Shown in pieces: positions 1-11,200 of a stretch of 64,000 nt of DNA. Position 1 is the first letter of the stretch. The number at the start of each line of letters is the position of its first letter. The notes beneath the pieces are model-generated. The model searched no databases. It saw only the letters and a program-made list of their open reading frames with translations, and was not told the origin of the DNA. Origin of the DNA: Icerya purchasi (lineage: Eukaryota > Arthropoda > Insecta > Hemiptera > Monophlebidae); the NCBI GenBank assembly GCA_039619475.1, contig CM077115.1, positions 538,998,315 through 539,062,314 of the forward strand. Reading direction: 5' to 3'. A program made the translations under genes and the position numbers.

Positions 1-269
1 ATACTTGAAAGTGTGCAAAAGAAGATGCAGTATGTGTGTTTTTTTGCAAACTTTTATTTAACGTCTTACAACAAAACCGACTAAAGAAAATTACAAAAAG
101 TGGAAAACGTTACAAATTTTAACAAAATTGTACACCTATTTTGTTAGTTTTTTTATAAGGATTTGTTTCCATATAGTGATGAAATAGACTGAACAGCATT
201 CGTTTCTTTGCCAATTTCAAATTATTCGTCTAGTAAATAATTCTTTTGAACCTTTTTTTTTATTGTTAC

Positions 270-617
270 GATTGGAAATGTTTCGGGTCCTTTTTTCGAG
301 CTACCAATGTAACAATTTTGTTATTTTTCGGGGTTCCTTTTACGGTCTGGTGCCATTTTGCCTAATTCTCATTTCGCTTAAAAATGGAATGACCCATAAA
401 AAAATAATAATAATAATAATTTGAAAAAAACCAACTTTGCTACACGGTCACGTTTGGTAGACAGGCGGGGGATCCTTCGATTTTTCAACCAAGAAAGCGT
501 CTTTGACAAACCATGCCGCGTTTGCTAGCTGCAGAGACCGTCCGAGAAATTGAATGATTGTTACCCAAATTTTATTATTTTGCTAGTTCGGACAGCGTCA
601 TTACTGAATCCGTTTCA
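270..617 (-). mobile_element. Diverged LTR fragment, same family as the 41692-50633 element
   Basis: Read on the minus strand from 617 downward, the sequence begins TGAAACGGATTC and continues through diverged versions of landmarks of the LTRs at 41692 and 49725: the ACGCTGTCCGA block, the GGCATGGTTTGTCAAAGACG block and the AAATCGAAGGATCC block. The match is clear for about 200 bases and then fades. The base pairs next to the LTR start are ATAT, as at the intact element. This is an old solo or truncated LTR. The lower boundary is approximate. Confidence 0.7.
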
Positions 618-1929
618 ATATGCGGAAAATCACCGCATACTGACTGCTTTACGCTATGAAGTCGCAATTTGTTCTTGCTTATGTGTTATGCGTATTTTGA
701 AGGAAACTCTTCTAACGAGTTAAGAATATGTAATATGACAAATTTAAAATTATCTAAAAATTACTTCAAAATGCATGAACTGACAAGGCTTCGGCTTTGT
801 TATTTTCATCGACGGACGGTTTTTGTCTGTGTGCGAGTCGTGTTTTTTCATGCTAGGCACGGTTGACCGGACACATATGTGCAGATCGCGTTATTTTGTC
901 TTCTATTTTATTCAAAGTCTAATTCCAATTGCCGAGATTTCATAAGCTATTCGCAGCACATTTTTAGAGTTATTTATTTATTTATTTATTTAATATTTTT
1001 TTTCTCTTTCATTCGTTTCGCCTTACCACTTTATCTTCTGGCAAATCTTCTCCTTATCTGAATCAAAAAATAGAACAATTCCGCAGAAAAGAAATATAAT
1101 TCATAATAATATACATTTTAAATAATTCCTCTCCTAATAAGAAGGAAAAATCAAATAGGAATAAAAAGGAGTAGAAGTGATAAGATTCGGGGCAGAATTT
1201 TCTCTATTTTCTTCTTTTGCCCTTCCCCCTTTCCCCTCTTTTCTACCCTATCCTTTTGCTTAATTTCTTTTCAATTGCGCAGTATGATTCATCCAAGTCA
1301 GTTGCCCATTGACTCAGGTTTAAGCACTGCTGTCTCCTGTTTTATATTTATTTTTATTATTAAAAGTGCTGTTGCTGTAGTGGCCATATCCACTATTGAA
1401 CATTGGTACCTTCTATCTTCTGATTTTTTTCTTGAATGGGCTCACGTCGAGTTGACGTACTCAATCTTTGAGCTGAGTTCCATTTGGAGTTCCTTTTTTT
1501 CTCGCTTTTACTGTTGCATTTATACAGTTGTGAGACTAGCTGGCGTGTATAGATATGGCTTCGTAACACCCAGCTCCAGTTTTAAGTGCAATGGTCTAAC
1601 TACAACTGACTTTATTTTATTTATATGGATGTTTTCATACCTCTTTCCTGTTTTTCCAAAATGTCCATATATCTCCTTCATTTCTGCTCCCAAATGTGTT
1701 TTATCATCTCCTTTTCTATTACGCTTTGTTTCCCTCTAGAATCTAGCTGCCCTGACTCACTTCCTCCTGTATTCTAATCATTATAGTCGATTGTTCCTTT
1801 CTTCTCTATCCAACTATCCTTGCTATTTTAGTATAAATGCTTTGCATTTATATCTTCCATTGTGCCCTCCTATTGCTTCCTACTTCATTCTCTTACCTCT
1901 TTTGCTCCTAATTCCTCTTTAGCTCTACA
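618..1929. other. No supported gene; pyrimidine-rich lead-in to LINE-A
   Basis: Several short open frames occur here, the longest 154 codons at 1275-1739, but none shows a recognisable domain and the composition is simple T/C-rich DNA. From about 1190 on, the plus strand becomes strongly pyrimidine-rich, like the LINE that follows, so its 5' UTR or a decayed ORF1 may begin here. No boundary or target duplication could be placed. Confidence 0.5.
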
Positions 1930-2620
1930 ATGCCGGCTGTGTTTAATCTGCTACAATGGAATTGTCGTAGTCTCAGAGCCAACAAAAATTCATTGGAGGG
2001 TTTGTTCGATCTTCATAATATCCAAGTTGCTCTCATCTCGGAAACGTGGCTTCGGTCAGGTATAGATTTTAACATTAGAGACTTCGAGGTAATCAGAAGC
2101 GATCGCGTTGATGGCTATGCTGATTCTGCGATCCTCGTTAGAAATGACATTCCATTCCGTTCTCACGAGATTTTTTTCAATCTTCCTTCTACTCCTAATA
2201 TTCCCAATATCGTTCATATCTCCATCAATCCTCCTTCTATGCGTCCTATTAACGTTGTTTCGATTTATGCTCCTCTTACTTACGATCTTCGTCACTTCCC
2301 CCTTTCTACATTTTTCAATTCTATCCCCCAACCGTTTATTATCGGCGGCGATTGGAATGCGCATTCTCTTCTGTGGGGCTGCACATCCTACATATAATAA
2401 CAATGGTTCCATCCTTCCGAATGCTATTCTTTCTGATAACTTGGTGCTCCGTAATAATCTTTCCCCAACCTATTTAAAAAATGCTTTTGTCTCCAGTTCT
2501 CTTGATCTAACTCTTTCTTCCCTTTCAATTGGTCTTACCTTTAACTGGAGAACCCTTTCGGTTTCTTTCGGCAGTGACCATGTTCCCATAATAATTACTA
2601 CTGATATATTTCCTTCTCCA
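1930..2620 (+). pseudogene. LINE-A endonuclease domain (frameshifted)
   Basis: This is an APE-like endonuclease, which nicks target DNA for target-primed reverse transcription. The N-terminal frame has LLQWNCRSLRANK, then LISETWL (catalytic Glu region) and IIGGDWNAHSLLWG. It breaks shortly after the WNAH motif near 2390. The domain continues in a second frame, where GSDHVPI, the usual SDH catalytic motif, lies at about 2571-2591. All the classic landmarks are present but in two frames, so the domain is dead as it stands. Confidence 0.85.
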
Positions 2621-2899
2621 ACTTATCTCAGGCCTCTTCATTCTCTTCGATGGAATTTCAGCAAAACTAATTGGACTCTTTTCCGCTCTTTTGTTGATTC
2701 GTCGCTTCCTGATTCACAGCTTAATTGTGATCCCATTTCTCTCTATAATTTCTTTTCCCATTCTATCAGGTCTGCTCTTTCTCTATCTTCTCCCCCTCGT
2801 CGTTCTCCTGCATCCTCTCATCGTTGTGCGGCCTTATCGCTTTGGTGGAATGAGGTGCATTTAACCATTGTCGTTCGACCTTCAGATCCTATCGCTCTA

Positions 2900-4547
2900 G
2901 TCCTACAACCCAAAACTTTCTGGCTCATAAACAAGCCAACGCCAAGGCTAGGTTTATTCTTAAAGCCGTGAAAAAGGCCTATTGGAAGAAATTCTGTTCT
3001 TCTTTTTCTAGAAATACCTCTCTCTCACATATTTGGAGGTTGGCTAGAGCTTTTAAATCTTCATCCTCTGAATGTCCTTCTCTTTCTAAAGCCTAATATC
3101 CTTCATTGATTCTGTCCCTCCTGCTTACGTTCCTTCCTTTGACGAACTGTACCCCAGCACCTCTCCGCAAATCTCTTCCCCTCCTTCTTATTTCTTCACT
3201 TCGGCTTTCAATCTTAATGAATTATTATCTGTTTTATCCAAATCTTCCAGCCCTACTCCAGGCTTTGATGGTATACCCTATCTTGCTCTTAATAATCTAT
3301 CTGAACTATCCCTTAACTTTCTTCTCGATCTTTTCAATTCTTTCCTTTCCAGGGGTTCAATCTCCCCTCTTGGAATTCTTTCATCATTGTCCCTATTCCT
3401 AAGAAAAGTTCTTCCTTACGCCCCATCTCCTTGGCATCCTGCATCAGAAAATTGTTTGAGGGTATGCTAAACAAGCGTCTTGTCTGGTAGTTGGAACACC
3501 ATAATGTGCTTCCTAACAATATGTTCGGCTTTCGGCCTGGTATCGGCTCTCCTGATTGTATCAGTCTTTTTGTGTCTCATTTATATGTCTTTTATCCAAA
3601 AACATTATACTCTGGCTTCCTTCATTGATGTCTCCTGTGCTTTCGACAATGTTCATCTCCCAACTTTAAGAGATAAAATGACAGCAATTAACATTCCAGT
3701 CAATTTCACTTCCTTTATTATTAAGCTCATGTCCAATCGTTCTATCCACTTCTCTCCTCCATTAATTGACACTTCTAGAACGGTTTTCTGCGGTCTTCCT
3801 CAAGGTTCCTCCCTTAGTCCTACTCTTTTTAACATTTATACTGCTAGTATCGTTTCCTTTCCTTTAAATTCCCACTCTTTATTCTTTGCCGATGATATTT
3901 TGCTTTTTTCCTTTTCCCACGATATTGATGCAGCTAATGATACTCTAAATTCGTCCCTTAATTTTCTTGAAAGTGCTCTTGCCTCAATTAACCTTTCGAT
4001 TTCTCCTTCTAAGTCCTCCTGCGTTGTATTTACCCTTCGACCTTATAACCCTGCTTCTATTAATTTATCTTTAAATAGTATAGCTCTTGCTCGTGTTAAT
4101 TGCTTTCGTTATCTCGGTATCTTTCTCGATAGTCATCTGACTTTCTCCGAACATATCAAATATCTTTCCTCCTCCTCTACTAAACGATTGAACCTACCGA
4201 AGGCCCTGTCTCCGACTAAATGGGGTGGTGACCCGTTCATTCTTATTTTTCTATATAAATCCATCGTCCGCTCCAAGCTTGATTACTGTTCGTTCATTTA
4301 TGCCTGCGCTTCCAAGTCCCGTTTATCTAAACTTGATGTGATCGAAAATTCTTGCCTTAGACTCTGTCTCAGTGCTCTTAAATCCTCTCATATACTAGCA
4401 CTACTTGCTGAATCGAATGCTCATTTCCTGTCTATTCGCAGATCTTATTTAGGCTATCGCTTCCTTGCTAAACGTCTTTCACTCTCATCTTCTTCTCTCA
4501 TTTTTTTCCTACTTTTCAATTTCTCGGAATTGGCGCTTTGTGCCTAG
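2900..4547 (+). pseudogene. LINE-A reverse transcriptase (multiple frameshifts)
   Basis: A non-LTR reverse transcriptase. The linker and fingers (AYWKKFCSSFSRN, GFDGIPYLAL, IPKKSSSLRPISLASC) are spread over two frames between about 2940 and 3480. The palm lies in an open frame of 355 codons from 3480 and shows FIDVSCAFDNV, GLPQGSSLSPTLFNIY, FADDILLF (catalytic Asp pair) and YLGIFLD, followed by the thumb with KSIVRSKLDYCSFIYA. It is closest in style to I/R1-type LINEs, but the clade cannot be fixed by eye. Confidence 0.85.
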
Positions 4548-4749
4548 GAAAATTCCTATCCGGTCCCTTATCTCTCTCCGTCTTAGTTAATTTTGGCCGT
4601 ATACAATTTCCTTCAATAGTCTGCCTTACTTCTCCTTTAACTTCAGCGATCTCTGCAATCCTCCCAGAGTATTTATTTCGCCTACACTTGCAAAATCTCT
4701 CCCTCCAGCTGTAATTAAAAAGGAATTCCACAGTATTGTCAATTTTCTC

Positions 4750-5560
4750 TTGCCTTCTCATGTAAACATTTTCACTGATGATTCTAAGGGGCCTGATGGG
4801 GTTGGTGCTTCTTTTATTCTTCCAGATTATAACTTCTCTGAATCCTTCTGTCTTCCTTCTTTCTGTTCCATATTTACAGCCGAACCAATGGCTATTTTAC
4901 GTTCCATTATTTTTATCTCCTTCAATCGTCTTTCTTCCCAGTTTCTGATCATTTCCGACTCCATAAGTGCTCTTCAAGCCATCTCCTCTCCTCTTCCTAA
5001 TCATTCCTGTGATTTTACTGTTCTCCGCATACGTTTTCTCATTCGGACTCTCTCTTCTCTCCGTGGGATCCATATTGACTTGCTGTGGGTTCCTGGCCAT
5101 TCTGACATCTCGGGTAATGAGATGGCTGATTCTTTGGCTCGGGTTGCTGCTTCTTCTTCATTCTTCTTTTAAAAAAACCTATCCTCTAATCTCTTGCCTT
5201 TGTGTGAACATTTCCATCTCAGATTTTGGTCGAATATGTACCCTTCCTCCTTTTCTAATTGTCGCTCCTTTTATCTGTCAGTTCAGCCTAATCTTCCTTC
5301 AAATCCTTGGTTCCTTCTGTTTCCTTCACTTCCTCGCTCTGTTGTTGTCTCCATTGTGCGTTTGCGCTTAAACCATTCCTTGCTACCTTCCTCACGCTTT
5401 CGCCTCTCGTTGACCTCTTACCCCATGTTGTCCTCTCCATTCAAATGATGCGGTTGTTTGTGACGCCGATCATGTGTTCTTTAAGTGCTCTGCTCTTTCA
5501 GTGGAACATTCGGCTGTGTATTCCTTGGGCTGGGGCTTCCTGCTCCTTTTTGTGCTCGTT
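4750..5560 (+). pseudogene. LINE-A RNase H domain and C-terminal tail
   Basis: RNase H, which removes RNA from the RNA-DNA hybrid. The acidic residues and the histidine motif can be seen in order: IFTDDSK, TAEPMAIL, IISDSISAL and WVPGHSDISGNEMAD. The frame ends at 5172 in a serine/phenylalanine-rich stretch. A shifted frame then carries a C-terminal region, with an NDAVVCDADHVFFKC-like segment near 5440-5510 resembling the zinc-binding tail of related LINEs. An RNase H favours I/R1/LOA-type families over RTE or L1. Confidence 0.8.
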
Positions 5561-5885
5561 ATAATATGCTGTCTTTTCCTTCTGCACTTATTATCCCCTC
5601 CATTGTTTCCTTCTTATTAACGATAACTGATCGTCTCACTATATAACTTTCGTTTTCCTTTAATTGTTTCTGGGTAAAGGTCCTTGATTGACGAGCCCAA
5701 TTTAAAAAAAAAACAAAACAAAACAAAAAAAAACTTTTAATTTAGCTACAGAACACTCACACACATCTCACTTCTTTTTTAGCATATTAATTCTTTGCAC
5801 CATTGTAATACAATTTTTCTAAATATATTTGCCCAACCCACAATGTTGGGAATGGGGTCTTAAAAAATAAAAAAGAAGAAGAAAG

Positions 5886-6769
5886 ACTAGCCTATTTGTA
5901 GGAAATCGTTAGTGGCCAGATGATTTCACGGCAGTCCAAAAGAAAATTTTGGATACCGCATACGTAGAGAAAATGAAATAAAACGTTGTATGATACAGAC
6001 AAAAGTGGAGTGCATTAGATCACGGGGTCGACTACTAGCGTTCTGAACCAATACGATACAGGAAACAACCGGCTTAAGCTCGCGGATGCACTGTTCACAA
6101 GTGGAGAATTGAAAACAGGTGGCGGAAAATATTTAAATCGACATCGCTGGGACCACGACACCCCTTTGAGGTAACCGACCAAATGATGATGAATTATACC
6201 ATCTTAAATATTTTTAACCGATAAAGATATTTTATCGAAGCATTTTTTTTTTTTTTGTACAAAATGAAAACATATCAATATTATTATTTTTTGTTTTTTT
6301 AACATTTCAAAAATAAACTATGGGTCTCACGGGGCAAATATGCCCGTTGTCTGTGTGCCCAACACTCTTATCAACGTTTATTAAAAAAGACACGAAGTAC
6401 AAAAATTACAACTATCTTAACTTATTCCATAAATAACAATAGTATTAAGTAAGAGTATATATACATATGACAATAAATAACATGCCGCGTAATACGTATC
6501 TGTACACCAGTACATATAGACAGCAGAATATTTTAAAATCTAAAAACATGATCTTCTGTGAGAACTTAAAATCCAGGAAGGATACAATAAAGTCAAAACC
6601 AAAAATCCGAAAATAAAGCACTTTCAAAGAGTAGCGAAAATGTAAAGTAAACAGTGTAAAGTGTCAAAATAGGAAGTGATTTTAACTTGACTAACGGCCT
6701 TGAACATGAACTACAGAACATAACATCAACTTATGATAATATTAACATAAATAGTTAAAAAATACTTAC
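5886..6769. other. Intergenic or intronic AT-rich DNA
   Basis: No coding domain was recognised. A 60-codon minus frame at 6445-6627 is AT-rich and featureless. The stretch lies between the LINE-A tail and the donor site of the minus-strand exon at 6770, so part of it is presumably intron of that gene. Confidence 0.4.
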
Positions 6770-6930
6770 CTTAGAAGTGCAATAACCACATTTTAAACAA
6801 TGTTTATTTTCTGATGAAACCCACTTTTTACACAGTGAACAAAATTTATAACCATCTTCCTTAGGAAGTCGTATAACAGACGAATCTACATTTGCAAATA
6901 TTCGAACTGGTGAACCAAATTTCCGTCCTC
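6770..6930 (-). CDS. Internal exon of a cysteine-rich zinc-finger host gene, possibly ZCCHC4-like
   Basis: On the minus strand a 161-nt segment is bounded by an acceptor (TTTTAG before 6930) and a strong donor (AAG|GTAAGT after 6770). It is open in one phase for 53 codons after a 2-nt partial codon. The product contains FGSPVRIFANVD, then LPKEDGYKFCSLCKKW, then ENKHCLKCGYCTSK, giving three CxxC-type pairs. From memory of the family this resembles the DHHC/zinc-ribbon region of ZCCHC4-type RNA methyltransferases; that assignment is inference. No neighbouring exon was found. LINE-B occupies the sequence just upstream, probably inside an intron. Confidence 0.6.
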
Positions 6931-7139
6931 CTAAAATTAAAATATTTTTTTTTTTTTATTATACCCATTAAATCATTTTTCGAATTAAAATATACAATGA
7001 TATAGTATTTGGAAAGTTTTTCATAATTTGTAAACGTTTGTTTTTTTTTTGTTTTTTTTTTTTTTTTAAATTTAAGAAGGGGTACTAAACCGCTTGCTGC
7101 ATGTAACTACCTAGGTTATCGCAGTGAGTGGACCCACGT

Positions 7140-8454
7140 TTAAAACAGACTCCTTAGCACGCTAGCCTGAACGAAAGTCATAAGATTGTTCAAAGCGGTA
7201 GGGGTATTTGAGAGGATGTCTTCAATCGATGTGATCTGGCCTCGCCGTAACCCATTTAGACGTGTGCATTTCAGCAAGATATGCGAAACTGACGGGTATT
7301 CATCGGTAGAACAAAGTGGGCAGGTACTTGGCTTTGGGGCTTGTTTGAGGATATAGTCGTGGGAAAAGGACGTATGTCCCGTTCTCAGGCGATTGATTGC
7401 CGAAAACACTTTGCGTTCTGTTCCGACTGGAGGCCACCATGGCTCCGTCGTAGGCTTCAGTTCCCTGAGGAAGGTCGACTGAGACATCCAGTCACGACTC
7501 CACTGTGCGAAGACCGTATCTGACAGGAAACCTCTCAGAGATAATGGACCAAAAGCAAATAACGGTATTGGGCACATCATGAATGACCGAGCGACCAGGG
7601 CAAACCCGCTCATCCCCCGGAACACCGGCATGACTGGGGACCCATAAAAAAACAACTCGGCATCCCCTTCGGCTCAGCTGGTATAAGATAGCCAGGACTT
7701 CTAGGACCATTGGTGATTCCGGGTGATCTGACTGCAAAGCACGTATGGACTGCAAGGAATCAGTCACCAGTAAGATTCCGAGCGGTTGGGATCTCAGTTC
7801 TAAGTATGCCTGAAGACAAAACAACACAGCATACATTTCGGCTTCCGCAATGGATACAACGTTGTTCAACCGCATGCCCTCTGCGATTCCGTCTATTTCG
7901 AAAGCGCATGCAGCTGGGGCAGCCTTGGACTCATTAGCTTTGGATCCATCAGTGTATGCTTTCGAGAACGTGGTATATTTATTAATAATATTTAGCGCCC
8001 TGTGCCCTCGCAGCGCCGGTGGGTGATTATTATCAGTGAGAGTTGTGATAGCTTCTACCTGAAAAGAAGCCCAGGGTGGGGGTAATTTTGAAAAGTCCGT
8101 TCTGGGTGTCAAGTTGGGCTTTATGTTATTTTGCAACAAGATTGCATTGACTTCAGGTAGGTTATCCTTGGGAAAGTCAGGCTCCGTAGTTACGTTGCAA
8201 TGATTTTCCGCAGCCCATGAAAGCATATCGCGATAAGTGAAGAACTTTCTGTTGTAAGACAAAGGTGGCATACCAGCTAACGAACATAGGCTTTTAGCTG
8301 GAGATGTACGATGGGCGCCAAGTATCATGCGAAGAGCGGCGTTATGGATTCGGTCAAGTGTTTTTAACAGGGAACCACTCGCTGACGAGTACACCTGACT
8401 CCCATAATTGATTTTGCTGAGGACCAGTGCTTTATAAATATTTAAGAGAAACAT
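7140..8454 (-). pseudogene. LINE-B RT thumb, RNase H and zinc-binding C-terminus
   Basis: The first frame (8454-7492) starts in the RT thumb at NIYKALVLSKINYGSQVY and runs into RNase H: AYTDGSKAN, IAEAEMYAVL, LLVTDSLQSIRAL, WVPSHAGVPGDE. It loses frame after GDE. The second frame (7655-7140) carries RLRTGHTSFSHDYIL and CPLCSTDEYPSVSHILLKC, a CCHC-type zinc-binding tail. RT motifs with the catalytic Asp pair are absent altogether. Confidence 0.8.
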
Positions 8455-8783
8455 TACGTGAGCATTAACTGTTTGAGGAATTGATGCTGCAAAAGAATTC
8501 CACGACTCCTTTTTTTTTTACTGCGGATGAGGTCTCGGGCAGCTGCTCTACACTTCTTAAATGTGATTAGGTCCTCAACCTTTCCAGTTGACTTATATTT
8601 CCTGAGAGCTCGTTTTCGCTCTGTTATCGTTTTTTTAATGTCATCGCACCACCACGGAACTGGTCTGCTCCGCTTTCTTTGTGATACTTTTGGAATTGTT
8701 GCGTTGGCTGCCACCGAAGTCACATTTTTTACGACATTTATATTGATTTCTATTGACTTTGTTGGTTGAGGAAGAGTCGTCAC
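8454..8783 (-). pseudogene. LINE-B linker upstream of the deleted RT
   Basis: A basic linker between endonuclease and RT, containing RPVPWWCDDIKK and TFKKCRAAARDLIRSKKK. PWW followed by basic residues is common in this position in I/Jockey-type ORF2 proteins. The segment then reads in a shifted frame as SWNSFAASI, the usual lead-in to RT, and passes directly into RT thumb sequence at about 8455. This marks the deletion point. Confidence 0.7.
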
Positions 8784-8814
8784 TCTCTTCGAATATGCTT
8801 CCCAATCTGCTCTT

Positions 8815-9555
8815 TTAAAAAATGAAACGCGGCATTAATCCATCAAGCTGGTTGGGTGTCAGTGTACTTTTAAACTCTATTATTATAGGAAAGTGGTCGC
8901 TCGAACATAAGTCATCCATCACCCGTAGGGAAAATTTAGGGGCCAGCATGTTTGAGCACAGGGCTAGATCTATCATTGAGAAAGTGTGATGCGTAAAATT
9001 AAAATGGGTGGGTGAAGTTGTAGTGAGTAACACCAGGTCGCTATTAATCACAATATCGGATAATACTCGTCCATGCTGATTTGAGGACAACGAGCCCCAT
9101 AATGGCGAGTGAGCATTAAAGTCTCCGAGGAGCATTGCATCACTTCCGAGCGCACTGATGAGGGAATCCATTTGGCTGCGGGTTACCTCGCTTCCAGGAG
9201 GTAGGTAACAATTACAAATTTTTATTTCTGACGAGGAAAGAGAAGGGATGTTGACTCGTATAGTTACAGCTTGAAAAGTGGTTGTAATTGGTATCTGTTG
9301 CGCTAGTAGTGACGTGTGCACTAGCGTCGCCACACCGCCACTCGCTCTCTCCCCGTTTGGATTATCATACCGGAAAATATTATAATCCTTAATGGACGTT
9401 CTGGCATCTGGCTTAAGTCTGGTTTCTTGCAGGCATACTATTAGTGGAGAAATCTCGGCTATTAGCTGTTCTAGTTCGGCCCTATTGCTTGCGAAACTTC
9501 GACAGTTCCACTGCATTATCACTCCTTTATTTTCCAAATCCATTTTTATTTTCAT
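8815..9555 (-). CDS. LINE-B endonuclease domain (open frame)
   Basis: An APE-type endonuclease in one unbroken frame of 246 codons. It shows MQWNCRSFASNRAELE at the start, CLQETRL (catalytic Glu), SGGVATLVH, LLGDFNAHSPLWGS and SSDHFPIIIEF. All usual catalytic landmarks are present, so the domain itself could fold. It is nevertheless separated from the rest of ORF2 by a frameshift near 8815-8783 and belongs to an element without RT. Confidence 0.85.
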   Translation of the reverse strand: MKIKMDLENKGVIMQWNCRSFASNRAELEQLIAEISPLIVCLQETRLKPDARTSIKDYNIFRYDNPNGERASGGVATLVHTSLLAQQIPITTTFQAVTIRVNIPSLSSSEIKICNCYLPPGSEVTRSQMDSLISALGSDAMLLGDFNAHSPLWGSLSSNQHGRVLSDIVINSDLVLLTTTSPTHFNFTHHTFSMIDLALCSNMLAPKFSLRVMDDLCSSDHFPIIIEFKSTLTPNQLDGLMPRFIF

Positions 9556-9622
9556 GAAAAAAATTTACTGTAATATTAAAGTTCTTACCGTGGGGCCGCT
9601 GAGAGTGTCTTATTTAGCAACG

Positions 9623-11155
9623 TTATGGTGAGGAGTCTTTATTATCTGCACGAAGTTCATCGTTATTTATCTTGTCTGGTGCGTTTTGCATTTTTGAAAT
9701 TTTATTTAGTTCTTTTATTATACGAGTGCATCTATTTTTAGCGTTTGGAGCATTTAAAAATGGTTTTACCGTTGATAACATGTGTATGAGACCATCTTTG
9801 TCCTCGGTGTAATCATTGGCATAATTTATAAAATCGGGGTCTGAACATACATTTTTAATAAATAACTTGAACTCCTCATAGTTCATATATAAAGGGGAGT
9901 TTTTGCTGTTAAAGAGGTGTTTAGCCCCAGCAATTATTTTTTCTACTTCTACCGATTTATTGGGCTTTTGAGTAGGGTTGGTGGCCGCTGTGGTCGATGT
10001 AGTCGACTGCGCCGAATCCATTTGTATCGGCATGGTCACAGTCTCCTGCATCTTTCCCTCCGAATCTTCATTTTCCATACTCTTCCGCTTGGTTTCTGGC
10101 TGGAAAGAAAAATTCGGCTGTAACTGATCTGCGACGGGGGATGGCGGCGATATTGGATGGGGGCGTTTCTGGGCTGCGCTAGCTTGATCATGGGTACTTT
10201 CATCCACACTATGCCTCTGTTCGTCCTGTTGCATCGTTATGTGTTCTGGATCGTTTACGGTATCTTCTTTAGTTTTGGTACGTTTACAATTTGTACAACC
10301 ATGATCTTCGAGGTGGGTGAAAATGCGGTATTCGTGGTTAGGAAAGATTCAGGGATGCGAAGGCAGTCGACGCTTTCAATGTAGACTTGTCGCCTCCAGC
10401 TAATTATGTGCCCGAATTCTGGATCGGAAGGATTAACCCGCAATATAGCTATCGGTGAGAGTTGTTTAACCCCCATGATAGACGACAAGTATTGTGCAAT
10501 TATTTCGTTCGGTATGGTGGCTGAAACGTTAGACAGCACGAGTTTATTAGCCGAATTTCTCACCCTGCGTGCTTGGATTGTTTCTTCACCTCGTTATTGT
10601 TCCGTTATTTTTGAAGAACGAGTCTGTTAGGTGGACGGATTTTAAGAAAATTATTATTCTATCGCCGCTGATACGAGAGCCGGCTGTGATATTATGAGCA
10701 CCACCGACTTTGTCTTTCAGCGCTACGAAATAGTCGCGAATTGATAGAGGAGAGATGTACGGGAATATTATGCCCTGTTCGTCTTTAAGGTGTTCAAATT
10801 TCGTTAACGGAATAATTTTTTTCGTTGTTTTAATTTTTTCCGCGAAGGTTTGTTTGGATCGTGTATTTGAAAACTTAGCGGGCGCATTTATCGACACTGG
10901 TAAAGCGGGGAATTCGTGATCAGATGTACAGTTCGGCAGTGCAGAGCTGTTCGTGTTGTGTGTAATGGTTGTGTTATCAGTGAAAGAGTGTTGGTGTGTG
11001 TCTGTGTGGGGTTGTGCGTGAGTGGATGCGCGATCACTCGCATGTTTCGGTATCGAAAGAAATGAAACGGTATCACCTGATTGCTGTGGTTGTAGATTCG
11101 TTTGGTTTATCGGCGATTGAGCCGGATTCCCGGTCGATGATGAAGCGGGTAGCAT
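9623..11155 (-). pseudogene. LINE-B ORF1 (gag-like, frameshifted)
   Basis: A nucleic-acid-binding gag-like protein, now in three overlapping frames (11155-10586, 10563-10255, 10234-9623). The first ATG of the leading frame is at 11155, just after in-frame stops. The N-terminal part is Ser/Thr/His-rich and low in complexity; the middle holds EFGHIISWRRQVYIES, typical of the RRM/PRE-C2HC-type core of such gags; a Cys-rich HGCTNCKR remnant lies near 10300; the last part is charged and helical, ending near 9623. No complete CCHC knuckle remains, so the zinc region looks eroded. Confidence 0.65.
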
Positions 11156-11200
11156 CGCTCCGTTCAATTATCACCGAACGGTATGCGACGTACAGATAAT

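Larger units (their letters stand above)
1930..5885 (+). mobile_element. LINE-A: decayed non-LTR retrotransposon with EN, RT and RNase H
   Basis: One decayed polyprotein can be followed through at least four frames: APE-type endonuclease, linker, reverse transcriptase, RNase H and a C-terminal segment, in the order usual for I/R1/LOA-type LINEs. The 3' end is marked by a short UTR containing AACCCACAATGTTGGG and an A-rich tail near 5860-5885. Frameshifts between domains show it cannot make a full protein. The 5' end is uncertain because no ORF1 was recognised and no target duplication was found. Confidence 0.85.
7041..11200 (-). mobile_element. LINE-B: I-like non-LTR retrotransposon with internal RT deletion
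   Basis: Read on the minus strand this element has a 5' leader, a gag-like ORF1 (to about 9623), an ORF2 with complete endonuclease, a linker, RT thumb, RNase H and a zinc-binding C-terminus, then a short UTR and an A-run (the T-run at 7041-7067). The catalytic RT core is missing. ORF1 and ORF2 both carry frameshifts. Order and domains match I-clade-type LINEs. The 5' boundary is approximate. Confidence 0.85.

Noticed and set aside
1275..1739. 154-codon open frame
   Set aside because: Hydrophobic, T-rich translation without any domain, splice context or codon pattern of a gene.
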